64,000 nt of DNA from positions 1,054,001-1,118,000 of the forward strand of contig CANLDL010000001.1 of assembly GCA_947489425.1 (NCBI GenBank). The letters are read 5' to 3'. The DNA is from an uncultured Pseudomonadales bacterium (GTDB lineage: Bacteria; Pseudomonadota; Gammaproteobacteria; Pseudomonadales; Cellvibrionaceae). Positions 18,940 through 28,659 of the stretch are shown here, one piece after another. Position numbers and translations under genes: made by a program. Each line of letters begins with the position of its first letter. Position 1 is the first letter of the stretch. The notes under the pieces were generated by a model that was given only the letters and a program-made list of their open reading frames with translations, was not told the DNA's origin and made no database searches.

Positions 18940-18970
18940 AAGGCAGCAACCGCTGCCTTTTTTATTTTTA
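18940..18970 (+). terminator. orphan intrinsic terminator upstream of argD
   Basis: Stem AAGGCAGC / GCTGCCTT with an AACC loop (18940-18959) runs into TTTTTTATTTTTATT. It is a strong plus-strand terminator, yet no plus-strand gene lies before it: grxD is on the other strand. It may end a small RNA or a leader transcript of argD. Confidence 0.8.
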
Positions 18971-19049
18971 TTCAGTTGCTTAATCTCATTACCTGACGTA
19001 TCCGTTGAGTAATGCAGAGCAATCTTTAAAAACGATAAGATCAATTGAT

Positions 19050-20210
19050 ATGAACACAACAGCATTAATGAATACCTACGGCCAACGCCCATTAACCCTA
19101 GAGAAAGGCGCGGGTTGTTTTGTCTGGGATACCGACGGAAAGCAATACCTAGATGCCCTTGCAGGCATTGCAGTTTGCGGTTTAGGCCATTGTCACCCTA
19201 CGCTTGTTAGTGCTATTACAAAACAAGCTGAGACACTCATCCATACATCAAATTTATACAACTTGCCGGTGCAGCAAAAAGCCGCCGAAGACATTTGTCG
19301 CGTCAGTGGTATGGAGAAAGTATTTTTCACTAATTCAGGGGCAGAGGCTAACGAGGCCGCCATTAAAATTGCACGTAAATACGGCAATGATAAAGGCGTT
19401 ATTGTCCCTACGATTATTACGACAGCTAACAGTTTTCATGGCCGTACCATGGCAACACTAACGGCTACTGGTAATAGTAAAATTAAACAAGGGTTCGCAC
19501 CACTACTAGAAGGCTTTGAACATGTGCCTTATAACGATATAGAGGCAATCTCCGCCCACAGTAATAACCCCGATATCGTCGCTGTAATGGTTGAGCCCGT
19601 TCAAGGTGAAGGTGGCATTCAAATACCCGATAGCGACTACTTAAATAAGCTACGTGAGTTATGCGACAATAACGACTGGTTATTGATACTCGATGAAATT
19701 CAAACAGGCAATGCGCGTACTGGCCGTCATTTTGCCTACCAAGCCAACAACATACTCCCCGATGTGCTCACCACAGCAAAGGGGCTAGCCAATGGCATGC
19801 CTATTGGTGCTTGTTTAACCCGCGCCAAAACCAACGATGTGCTACAACCAGGTAATCACGGCTCAACCTATGGCGGCAACCCCGTTGCCTGTGCCGTGGT
19901 TAGCAGTGTTATTGATGTTATTGAAACAACTAAGTTGTGCGCACAGGTTAATAGTATCGCTGATTACTTTGCCAAAGGCTTTGAGGCAGCACTCGCTAAC
20001 AAAACTCAAGTTAAAGCTTATCGCCAAAAAGGCATGATGATAGGTATTGAATTAAATGAGCCATGCCCTGAGTTAGTCGGCCTTGCCGCCAAAAAAGGCC
20101 TATTAATGAATGTAACTGCTGGCAGCGTAATTCGCCTATTACCACCATTAATTATGACCGAGGCACAAGCCGATCAAGTCATTGAGATTGTGAGCTCACT
20201 TATCGAGTAA
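19050..20210 (+). CDS. argD: acetylornithine/succinylornithine-type aminotransferase (ArgD-like)
   Basis: A class III PLP aminotransferase of 386 aa from the ATG at 19050; an upstream TTG at 19005 would give 401. Motifs include VFFTNSGAEANEAAIKIARKY, SFHGRTMATL, the LDEIQTGNARTG segment with the PLP-ring aspartate, and the Schiff-base lysine in TTAKGLANGMPIGA. It would convert N-acetylornithine semialdehyde in arginine synthesis, supported by argF 114 bp downstream. The upstream terminator at 18940-18970 is placed where an attenuator would be. Other class III aminotransferases cannot be excluded, but the argF context favours ArgD. Confidence 0.9.
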   Translation: MNTTALMNTYGQRPLTLEKGAGCFVWDTDGKQYLDALAGIAVCGLGHCHPTLVSAITKQAETLIHTSNLYNLPVQQKAAEDICRVSGMEKVFFTNSGAEANEAAIKIARKYGNDKGVIVPTIITTANSFHGRTMATLTATGNSKIKQGFAPLLEGFEHVPYNDIEAISAHSNNPDIVAVMVEPVQGEGGIQIPDSDYLNKLRELCDNNDWLLILDEIQTGNARTGRHFAYQANNILPDVLTTAKGLANGMPIGACLTRAKTNDVLQPGNHGSTYGGNPVACAVVSSVIDVIETTKLCAQVNSIADYFAKGFEAALANKTQVKAYRQKGMMIGIELNEPCPELVGLAAKKGLLMNVTAGSVIRLLPPLIMTEAQADQVIEIVSSLIE

Positions 20211-20259
20211 TAAGCCATAGTACTTACCAGCAATAAACACTGTTTACTGAATGGTTACC

Positions 20260-20285
20260 AATAAACTGCACCTGTGCAGTTTATT
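20260..20285 (+). terminator. hairpin between argD and argF
   Basis: A perfect 11-bp stem AATAAACTGCA / TGCAGTTTATT with a CCTG loop lies 50 bp after argD and 40 bp before argF. The following T-run is weak (TTTAACG), so it may be a partial terminator or an mRNA processing/stability hairpin within the operon. Confidence 0.5.
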
Positions 20286-20324
20286 TAACGTAATAAATAA
20301 GCCTTAATAGTTTGAGAAAACAAC

Positions 20325-21230
20325 ATGACTAGACATTTTTTAACCTTAATGGATTTGTCACCCACTGAGTTAAAGCAGGTAATTCAACGCGCGATACTGA
20401 TTAAAAAGCAGCATCGTACAGAAACCGCTGTAAAAACCTTAGAAGGCAAAGTACTAGGGATGATTTTCGAAAAATCATCGACACGTACCCGTGTATCCTT
20501 TGAATCAGGAATTGCTCAACTAGGCGGTGCAGGATTATTTTTATCCTCTAACGATACACAACTAGGCCGTGGTGAACCCATTGAAGATACTTCTAGGGTT
20601 ATTTCCAGCATGGTCGATATCATTATGATCCGTACCTTTAGCCATGAGAGCGTTGAAAAATTCGCCGAGTATTCGCGCGTACCCATTATTAACGCCCTAA
20701 CCGACAGCTATCACCCCTGTCAGTTACTTGCCGACATCCAAACCTACACCGAGCACCGCGGTGATCCTCAGGGTAAGACCGTTGTTTGGATAGGCGATGG
20801 CAATAATATGTGCCAGTCTTACATTAACGCTGCCAAACAGTGCGACTTTAAACTACACATTGCCTGCCCTGACGGCTACAAACCCGAGCAAGCCCTACTC
20901 GATGCCAATAGCGACCGCATTACTCTATTCGATAATGTCGAAGATGCCGTTAAAGGCAGCGATTGGGTTGTTACTGACACATGGGCCTCAATGGGCCAAG
21001 AAGAAGAAAAGCAGGCACGTATAGATGCCTTTAAAGGCTTTCACGTTGACGAAGCACTCATGTCGCGCGCTAATAAAGACGCGGTATTTATGCACTGCCT
21101 ACCGGCCTACCGTGGCATGGAGATCAACGACACAGTAATGGACTCTAAATACTCCGTTGTATGGGACGAGGCCGAAAACCGCCTGCATGCGCAAAAAGCA
21201 TTGATGGAGTTTTTGCTGGGTAAATTTTAG
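20325..21230 (+). CDS. argF: ornithine carbamoyltransferase
   Basis: A 301-aa OTCase with the carbamoyl-phosphate motif [10 protein letters not shown], the HPCQLLAD segment, and HCLPAYRG near the C-terminus (catalytic cysteine). It makes citrulline from ornithine and carbamoyl phosphate. Length fits the family (300-335). It follows argD on the same strand. Confidence 0.96.
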   Translation: MTRHFLTLMDLSPTELKQVIQRAILIKKQHRTETAVKTLEGKVLGMIFEKSSTRTRVSFESGIAQLGGAGLFLSSNDTQLGRGEPIEDTSRVISSMVDIIMIRTFSHESVEKFAEYSRVPIINALTDSYHPCQLLADIQTYTEHRGDPQGKTVVWIGDGNNMCQSYINAAKQCDFKLHIACPDGYKPEQALLDANSDRITLFDNVEDAVKGSDWVVTDTWASMGQEEEKQARIDAFKGFHVDEALMSRANKDAVFMHCLPAYRGMEINDTVMDSKYSVVWDEAENRLHAQKALMEFLLGKF

Positions 21231-21323
21231 CAGCGCGGCCAATAAATACTATATAAAGAGGTAGTACATAACAGCCTAACTCAAGTTGATTGGCTTAAAA
21301 GACGTCATTGAAGGAATAACAAT

Positions 21324-22166
21324 ATGGAACTACACGTTGATTTTATTGATGCCTTTACCGAGAGTACCTTTAAAGGTAACCCAGCTGCAGTGATTATTAC
21401 CGAGCAATGGCTCAGTGATGATTTAATGCAATCCATTGCCACGGAAAACAATCTATCCGAGACTGCCTTTTTAGTTGCCGACCCAACATCAACGCACCAA
21501 ACAAGCCCTGAGCACAGCCAGCGCTTTGCTATACGCTGGTTTTCTCCCATCACCGAGATTGCTTTTTGTGGCCATGCCACGCTGGCCTCGGCCTTTGTTT
21601 TATTTAAAAAGCACCCCACCCTGTCGAGCATTACCTTTAGCGCTAAAGCCGTTGGCGAGCTTATTGTAAGTAAAACAAACACAGGGTTAATAGAAATGGA
21701 TTTCCCCAATACCAAACCTAAAAAAGTCGATACTTTTCCCGCAGAGCTTAGTGATGGCTTATCAATCAAACCTACAGAGGTTTATCAGAATCAACATGCG
21801 TACTTTGTGATTTACCCAAGCGAAGAAGACGTAAACAAAGTCCTACGTGATAACGAGACACTTAAACAATTAGCGCCCTTAGATGTCGTCGTTACTGCAC
21901 AATCAAAAAATAATAATTATGATTTTTCTTCGCGTTACTTTTGGCCCGCCAACGGTGGCGACGAAGACCCAGTAACAGGCTCCATTCACTCAGGGCTTGC
22001 ACCACTTTGGTTTGAAAAGCTAGACATACAAAAGCGTGATAAAAAAATACTAAAGGCGTACCAGGCCTCTCAGCGCGGCGGTATTTTACATTGCGAACTA
22101 AAAGGCGAGCGTGTTTTTATTAGTGGTGCTGCCGTACAGTACCTAAGCGGGACTATTTATATTTAG
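21324..22166 (+). CDS. PhzF-family isomerase/epimerase
   Basis: A 280-aa PhzF-fold protein: FTESTFKGNPAAVI at the N-terminus, the conserved catalytic glutamate in NNLSETAFLV (residue ~46), CGHATLASA, and the second-half motif DEDPVTGSIHSGL. Family members isomerise or epimerise diverse small substrates; PhzF itself makes phenazines, but no phenazine genes are present, so the substrate is unknown. It is downstream of argF with a good GGAATAAC-type ribosome site. Confidence 0.88.
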   Translation: MELHVDFIDAFTESTFKGNPAAVIITEQWLSDDLMQSIATENNLSETAFLVADPTSTHQTSPEHSQRFAIRWFSPITEIAFCGHATLASAFVLFKKHPTLSSITFSAKAVGELIVSKTNTGLIEMDFPNTKPKKVDTFPAELSDGLSIKPTEVYQNQHAYFVIYPSEEDVNKVLRDNETLKQLAPLDVVVTAQSKNNNYDFSSRYFWPANGGDEDPVTGSIHSGLAPLWFEKLDIQKRDKKILKAYQASQRGGILHCELKGERVFISGAAVQYLSGTIYI

Positions 22167-22367
22167 CCACTAGGCTTATATATTAAAGCCTAACATTCAA
22201 ACATATTCTACAACGGTTAAAAGTGCTAGCGGCTTTGTTCTAACTATAACTCTTTTAATCCGTTAAAGTATTGCCAATAGCGCTAGCTAACACACATTTT
22301 CATCACAATTTTAACGTATACTTGATGAAAAATAACAGCACTTAACAATAACTCTTGGGGTCACTCC

Positions 22368-25300
22368 GTGATAACTATACTCAACCGTATTTTAGCGCCT
22401 TTTCGTTTTATTTTTGTCGCCCTGATTGGCAAACTTAGCTGGCAAGCACCTAAGTGGTTGCTCTTGTTAATGCGAGATAAATTTTGGTCGATAGGTTTTG
22501 TACTGTTGGCTATGGCGTGTTACGGCGCCTATATTTATACCGAGTCGCTACCAAAGCCCATCGTGGTGAAAGCCGAAATACGCACACCAGAGCTACCGAG
22601 CAAGGGAAGTGCAACACCTTCGCGTTTATACATTAAATTTGCCTACGATCTTGCAGCCTTAAACAGCGATCAAGAAAAACCCAGTGGCAGACCTTCTGTT
22701 GCACCTATTGAATTATTAAAAAAAGAGATCAAGCAAGGCATAAGTATTAAGCCTTATATAGCAGGAGAATGGATTTGGCAAAACGATAACACTATTCACT
22801 TTAACCCAGAACAACAATGGCCACCAGGAACTGAATACACAGTTAATTTTACACCTGAAATTTTTTCGCCAGATACCATACTCGCGAGTAACAAGGCGAG
22901 CTTTACAACACGAATCTTAGATATAGATATTCAAAAACTCGAGTTTTATCAAGATCCAACTGATTCAAGTATTCGACGCGTCGTATCGACTTTATCATCG
23001 ACTCATCCCATCGACATTACGTCCTTAGAATCACTTGCTTCGTTTACACTCAGCGTTAACGACAAAAAAGCCAATAGCGTCAAAAAGGCAATTCCTTTCA
23101 ATATCAATCACGATGAAGATCAACGCACTATTTATTTGACCAGTGAAACCATCACCATACCCGAAAAGGAAAGCTATATGTCCCTTGAGATCGACAAGGG
23201 AATAAAGTCATTGTTGGGCGGTAACCCTAGTCCAGAACAGGCATCACAAAAGATTATCATTCCAGATAGATACAGTTTTTTACAACTAGAAAATTTTACT
23301 GCAAGTATTGTGAATAACGAAGAGGGGGACCCTGAACAAATCCTCCAGTTGACTTTTACCGATGAAATCAACGAAGAAGTACTTTTTGAGTCTCTCGAGT
23401 TTTACCGTATGCCTAAGAATAAAAACGGTAGACGTAATTACAACTGGAATAATGTCCGAGATTACGACGAAAAAAAATACAAGCAATTATATTTTACCTC
23501 TAAAAACCGTGTGACACCCGAACTTATCCCTAACCCACGTGCCCACTCAAAAACCTTTAACCTTAAAATAGACGAAGACAGCGGCCGCTATTTATGGGTA
23601 AAAGTCAACAAAGGCTTAGCCTCCATTAACGATTTCATACTAAAAGACACAGCGCAAACAGCATTTAGAGTACCACGCTATCCTGCACACTTAGCATTTA
23701 GCGGTGAAGGTGCATTATTGTCGTTATCTGGCGAGCATAAACTCAGTGTATCTTCGCGCAACCTCGGTGCACTTAAATACAATATTGGCCGGCTAACCGC
23801 TCATCAAATTAATCATTTAGTCAGCCAAACTGGGGGCAATATTACCAACCCTTATTTTAATAATTATTATTTCAGCAAAGAGAACCTTGTCGAAACTTTT
23901 GAGCAACAAGTACAACTCGCACCAAGACACCCCAAGGAGCTTAGCTACTCCTCTTTTGATTTAAGTCGCTACCTACCCACCGAGAAAGATCGCTTTGGTC
24001 TGTTTTTTGTCGAGGTTCACGGCCTCGACAAAAAACAAAGGCGCACAGGCTTAACACAACAGCGCCTTATTTTAATTACCGACCTTGGAATTATTGTCAA
24101 AAACAATAACGATAGATCTCACGATATCTTTGTACAATCGATAGCAACAGGCCTGCCCGTTGCCGACGCACGCGTTGAATTATTAGGTAAAAATGGCCTA
24201 CCTGTATTAGCAACCAGCACTTCAGCAAATGGTCATGCTAACTTCCCAAGCACCGCTGACTTTCGTCGTGAACAACAACCCGTTGCCTACGTTGTTAAAA
24301 CCGGTAGTGATATTTCATTTATTCCCTACGACACACACTCGCGCCAAATAAATTTATCTAAATTTGATATTGGCGGCGTCAATACCTATAACAACAACCA
24401 CAGCAGAAACCTCAACGTTTATGGCTTTAGCGACAGAGGTATTTATCGCCCAGGTGAAAGAGTTAATCTTGCCTATATTGTTAAGCAGGCAAACTTAGAT
24501 AACATCCAAAACATTCCCCTTGAGTTGATTATTAGAGGCCCAAGGCAAAATACTGTTGCCCGCAAAAGAATATCGCTGCCCGAGTTTGGATTTCTTGACT
24601 ACCAATACCAAACTAGCCCCACCTCCGACACAGGCCTCTACACTGCCTCGCTGCATATTGTAAAGCATCATAATGTAGGTACTGTTCTCGGCTCAACACA
24701 GTTTAGTGTCGAAGAGTTTCAGCCCGACACCATGAAAATAAACAGCAAACTACTTGATACAAAAGGCTTGGCTTGGTCAACACAGCCGTCGCTACAGGCA
24801 CAGGTAACCCTTAAAAACTTATTCGATATTGCCGCACAAAACCGACGCATAGAAGGCCAATTAACCGTTAGTCCTTCAAGTTTTTATTTTAAAAAATATG
24901 CCGACTATGACTTTAGCCCCGCGAGAATCAATCCCAATAAACCCCTGCTTAATATTCGGGAAGATCTCGACTCACTCACCAGTGATAATAATGGACAGGC
25001 GACGTTTAATCTGGACCTCGATCGTTTTAAAGAAGGCACTTATCGCTTGGAGTTTTCCACTCAGGGATACGACCAAGCTGGGGGCCGAAGCGTCAATACA
25101 CGCAACAGTATATTGATCTCGCCACTTGAATTTTTAGTGGGATACAAAGCGAATGGAGACCTCAACTATATTAATAAAAACAGCGAGCGCAGTATTGAGC
25201 TAATTGCTATCGACAACACACTAAAACAAATTGGCAAAGATAAACTCACCCTTAAAAAAATTGCGCTACAGCAAGTCTCTACACTGGTTAAACAAAATGA

Positions 25301-28145
25301 TGGCACTTACAAATACCAGAGCATCACGAAAGAATCTGAGGTATCTAGCGGACCATTAGCAATCGCCGAGAAGGGTTATCAATATTCGATCAACACGCAA
25401 GAGATTGGCGACTATGCACTAGAGGTTTACGACGACAACAATCACAAATTGGCCCGCGTTCACTACTCCGTAGTCGGTACGGCAAACCTTACGGCCAAGC
25501 TCGACCAAAATGCTGAGCTCACTATAAAACTCAACAAAAAAGACTACAAGGCTGGCGAAACTATCGAGATGAATATCAAAGCACCTTACAAAGGCGCTGG
25601 GCTTATTACCATCGAGACCGATAAAGTACAGGCATTTAAATGGTTTAGCACGCAAACCCAAAGCACCGTCGAAACCATCGAGATACCTGCTGACTTAGAA
25701 GGCACAGGTTACGTCAATGTGACCTTTGTGCGCGACCCTTCCGCCAAGGAAATATTTACCAGCCCACTGAGTTATGCAGTGGAGCCCTTTAGCATCGATA
25801 AAAGTAAACGCCGCGTAAACATCGACTTGGATGTCCCCAAAAAAGTTATCCCAGGCGAGGCACTAAGCATTAAATTTAGTACCGACAAGCCATCGCGTAT
25901 CGCGCTCTTTGCCGTCGATGAAGGTATTTTACAAGTCGCGAAGTACCAAACACCCAAACCGTTAAATCACTTTTTGCAAAAACGCGCACTGCAAGTTAGC
26001 ACCTTACAAATCTTAGATTTAATTTTGCCCGAATTTAATCTACTCAAAGAACTTTCGGCGGCCGGTGGTGGCTCTGCCGATGAACTCGCCGCACTGGCTA
26101 AAAACCTCAACCCTTTCTCGCGCAAAGTCGACGCCCCGGCGGTATATTGGTCAGGCATTCTTGATTCAGGCAGCCTTCTTCAACGCAGTATCGAGTTTGT
26201 GGTGCCCGATACCTTCTCGGGTACATTACGCGTTATGGCCGTTGCGGTATCGGACTCGGCAATGGGATCTACACAAAAAAGTACATTGGTTCGCGGCCCC
26301 TTTGTCATCACCCCCAATGTACTCACACAAGCCGCACCTGGCGATGAGTTTATTGCCACGGTTGGCGTTGCCAATATCGTCGAAGACTCAGGGAAAAACG
26401 CACAGATAACCATTGGTCTTGAGGCAAGCAAGCACCTGAGTATTATTGGTGAACCAACCCAAACCATCAATATTGCAGAGGGCGACGAAAATTCCGTTGA
26501 TTTTCGAGTAAAAGCTAACACTCAATTAGGCGCTGCGGAACTAAAATTCAGTGCCGCGCTAACGCTTAACAATACGACAACTCGCTCAACACGGCGCGCT
26601 ACTTTGAGTGTACGTCCTGTCAGTACATATCAAAGTCAATTTAGCAGTGGTCATTCTAAAAAGCTGCCAATAGAGCTAGATGTGGAGCGGGTCCTTTACC
26701 CTGAACTTTCCACACAATATGTCAGTGCATCATCTAGCCCACTGGTGCTCGTCGATGGACTCAGTGATTACTTAAAACATTACCCACATGGCTGCACCGA
26801 ACAAATTGTTAGTAAAGTCTTCCCTATCTTAGGTCTGACAGCCTACTCAGGGTTTAAAGAACAAAGACCACGCGCTAAAAAACTGTTTGATGTCGCCATT
26901 AGAAAACTACGCCAACGACAACTTAGCGCCGGTGGTTTTAGTTTTTGGCCAGGTGGTAACTCTATCTCTATTTACCCAACGGTTTATGCGGCACACTTTT
27001 TAATCGATGCCAAAGCACAAGGCTACGCCGTACCTAAAGATATATTAAATCGTGTAACGCGCTATTTGAACGACTACGCACGCAAGCAATCAGGCTCACT
27101 AGATGATGCGCGTATACGTGCCAATGCTATTTACCTGCTCACACGCCTTGGCGAAGTAAGCACCAATTATTTGGTCGACTTACACGAATACCTAGACGCT
27201 AATCATAAAAAAGTGTGGAAGAAAGATTTAGCGGCATCGTACATGGCTGCAACTTATCACTTACTTAAAAACGATAGCGAAGCCAAGCGCTTAATTAAGG
27301 GTTACCAATTAGCACAGCACAATGCAAAGGGTTATGGTGATTTTCACTCGCCATTGACTCAAGATGCGCAGCATGTGTATTTGCTAGCTACACATTTTGA
27401 GGCGCGCTTAAAAAGCATTAGCGGCGAGCAATTACTACAATTTATCGACCCAATTTTTAATGGAGAATACAACACTATATCAGCCTCTTATAGCATCTTG
27501 GCGCTAGGTGCCTATAGCTCGGTGATTGCCGATCCATTAGTGGATAAAGCCATACAATTTTCGGCAACGTCGCTCAGTAATGATCAACAAGCACTAGAAG
27601 CTACCGGTGGTGATTTTTTACAAGCCTCCTACGCGAATGATACGCAAAGGTTAACTATTAGCTCCGACAAAAATCACGACGAAGGCCTGTTTTATTTAAA
27701 CAACCAAGTGGGGTTTGATAAAAAGGTCAGTGATAAAGCCGTACGTGAAGGCCTAGAAATCTATCGTGATTTTCTGGACGACAAAGGCAATGCGGTCACA
27801 AAAGCCAAACAAGGTCAGGTACTCACGGCACGACTACGCGTGCGCGCACTCGATAATAAAACACTCACCAATATTGCCGTCGTTGACTTGCTTCCCGGCG
27901 GTTTTGAAATTATTCGCGAATCAGTATCGCGCTCATTTGACTGGTGGCACGCAGATTATGCAGACATCCGCGAAGACCGCATCATCTACTACGGTAGCTT
28001 TAATGATTCGATTGTTGATTTAACGTATAAAGTCCGCGTTACCGCCGCGGGTAAATTTGGTGTGCCACCAAGCTATGCAAAATCTATGTATAACCGCAGT
28101 ATTAAAGCACAATCAACATCAAACCAAATAGAGGTGTCCAAGTAG
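22368..28145 (+). CDS. bacterial alpha-2-macroglobulin (thioester type)
   Basis: A 1925-aa protein with an N-terminal TM anchor (residues ~45-62) and a large periplasmic part of MG domains. The hallmark thioester motif CTEQ is Cys1476-Gln1479 inside YPHGCTEQIV, so this copy can trap attacking proteases covalently. The preceding VPDTFSGTLRVMAVAVSDSA is the conserved A2M domain. GTG at 22368 is the start, with CTTGGGG-type spacing upstream. There is no lipobox, unlike many YfhM proteins. The pbpC gene lies 515 bp downstream, the common macroglobulin/PBP1C pairing thought to protect and repair a breached wall. Confidence 0.94.
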   Translation: MITILNRILAPFRFIFVALIGKLSWQAPKWLLLLMRDKFWSIGFVLLAMACYGAYIYTESLPKPIVVKAEIRTPELPSKGSATPSRLYIKFAYDLAALNSDQEKPSGRPSVAPIELLKKEIKQGISIKPYIAGEWIWQNDNTIHFNPEQQWPPGTEYTVNFTPEIFSPDTILASNKASFTTRILDIDIQKLEFYQDPTDSSIRRVVSTLSSTHPIDITSLESLASFTLSVNDKKANSVKKAIPFNINHDEDQRTIYLTSETITIPEKESYMSLEIDKGIKSLLGGNPSPEQASQKIIIPDRYSFLQLENFTASIVNNEEGDPEQILQLTFTDEINEEVLFESLEFYRMPKNKNGRRNYNWNNVRDYDEKKYKQLYFTSKNRVTPELIPNPRAHSKTFNLKIDEDSGRYLWVKVNKGLASINDFILKDTAQTAFRVPRYPAHLAFSGEGALLSLSGEHKLSVSSRNLGALKYNIGRLTAHQINHLVSQTGGNITNPYFNNYYFSKENLVETFEQQVQLAPRHPKELSYSSFDLSRYLPTEKDRFGLFFVEVHGLDKKQRRTGLTQQRLILITDLGIIVKNNNDRSHDIFVQSIATGLPVADARVELLGKNGLPVLATSTSANGHANFPSTADFRREQQPVAYVVKTGSDISFIPYDTHSRQINLSKFDIGGVNTYNNNHSRNLNVYGFSDRGIYRPGERVNLAYIVKQANLDNIQNIPLELIIRGPRQNTVARKRISLPEFGFLDYQYQTSPTSDTGLYTASLHIVKHHNVGTVLGSTQFSVEEFQPDTMKINSKLLDTKGLAWSTQPSLQAQVTLKNLFDIAAQNRRIEGQLTVSPSSFYFKKYADYDFSPARINPNKPLLNIREDLDSLTSDNNGQATFNLDLDRFKEGTYRLEFSTQGYDQAGGRSVNTRNSILISPLEFLVGYKANGDLNYINKNSERSIELIAIDNTLKQIGKDKLTLKKIALQQVSTLVKQNDGTYKYQSITKESEVSSGPLAIAEKGYQYSINTQEIGDYALEVYDDNNHKLARVHYSVVGTANLTAKLDQNAELTIKLNKKDYKAGETIEMNIKAPYKGAGLITIETDKVQAFKWFSTQTQSTVETIEIPADLEGTGYVNVTFVRDPSAKEIFTSPLSYAVEPFSIDKSKRRVNIDLDVPKKVIPGEALSIKFSTDKPSRIALFAVDEGILQVAKYQTPKPLNHFLQKRALQVSTLQILDLILPEFNLLKELSAAGGGSADELAALAKNLNPFSRKVDAPAVYWSGILDSGSLLQRSIEFVVPDTFSGTLRVMAVAVSDSAMGSTQKSTLVRGPFVITPNVLTQAAPGDEFIATVGVANIVEDSGKNAQITIGLEASKHLSIIGEPTQTINIAEGDENSVDFRVKANTQLGAAELKFSAALTLNNTTTRSTRRATLSVRPVSTYQSQFSSGHSKKLPIELDVERVLYPELSTQYVSASSSPLVLVDGLSDYLKHYPHGCTEQIVSKVFPILGLTAYSGFKEQRPRAKKLFDVAIRKLRQRQLSAGGFSFWPGGNSISIYPTVYAAHFLIDAKAQGYAVPKDILNRVTRYLNDYARKQSGSLDDARIRANAIYLLTRLGEVSTNYLVDLHEYLDANHKKVWKKDLAASYMAATYHLLKNDSEAKRLIKGYQLAQHNAKGYGDFHSPLTQDAQHVYLLATHFEARLKSISGEQLLQFIDPIFNGEYNTISASYSILALGAYSSVIADPLVDKAIQFSATSLSNDQQALEATGGDFLQASYANDTQRLTISSDKNHDEGLFYLNNQVGFDKKVSDKAVREGLEIYRDFLDDKGNAVTKAKQGQVLTARLRVRALDNKTLTNIAVVDLLPGGFEIIRESVSRSFDWWHADYADIREDRIIYYGSFNDSIVDLTYKVRVTAAGKFGVPPSYAKSMYNRSIKAQSTSNQIEVSK

Positions 28146-28223
28146 TCGCCGTTAGTATTTACTTAAAGCGTCTTAACAAGCCGTGCAAGAATTTACCCTC
28201 TTGTACGGTTATTTACCATTAAT

Positions 28224-28655
28224 ATGATGAGCAACATAAAACAATCAATATTCTTGTTAATATTTATTACTGTCCCATCTTTTGCCAAAGATTGGGGACG
28301 GATATGTATTGCTCCTTTCCCAGTGACTTCAGAGACGAGTCCCATACCCTGGAATATTAACAAAGAAAATGGCTTTACCGATTTTTATGTACAACTTGAT
28401 AAAAGGGAAGCTATTCAAACATCCACAAAAAAATCACTCTGGATCAATAAAATACCGAGTAACAAAGAACACATTATTACCATACTAAAACATAATAAAG
28501 CTGTAGAAAGCTTCCCTTTTACTATAAATGATTACACGTTTAAGCAAAAAGAAAATAAGGATCTATGCCTTTTTGTGAATAGTTTTTATCTTTCATGGCA
28601 ACTTCGTACCGTTGAATCAACAGGTAGCTGGTGTCCGTGTTGGTCATCGGAATAA
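28224..28655 (+). CDS. small secreted protein between the macroglobulin gene and pbpC
   Basis: A 143-aa protein with signal peptide MMSNIKQSIFLLIFITVPSF ending before AKDWGRIC. The mature part contains Cys residues near both ends, including a C-terminal WCPCWSSE. No family is recognised. Its stop overlaps the ribosome region of pbpC (4 bp before that ATG), so the two are likely co-translated; the usual macroglobulin-pbpC pairs have no such gene between them. Confidence 0.6.
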   Translation: MMSNIKQSIFLLIFITVPSFAKDWGRICIAPFPVTSETSPIPWNINKENGFTDFYVQLDKREAIQTSTKKSLWINKIPSNKEHIITILKHNKAVESFPFTINDYTFKQKENKDLCLFVNSFYLSWQLRTVESTGSWCPCWSSE

Positions 28656-28659
28656 CTCA

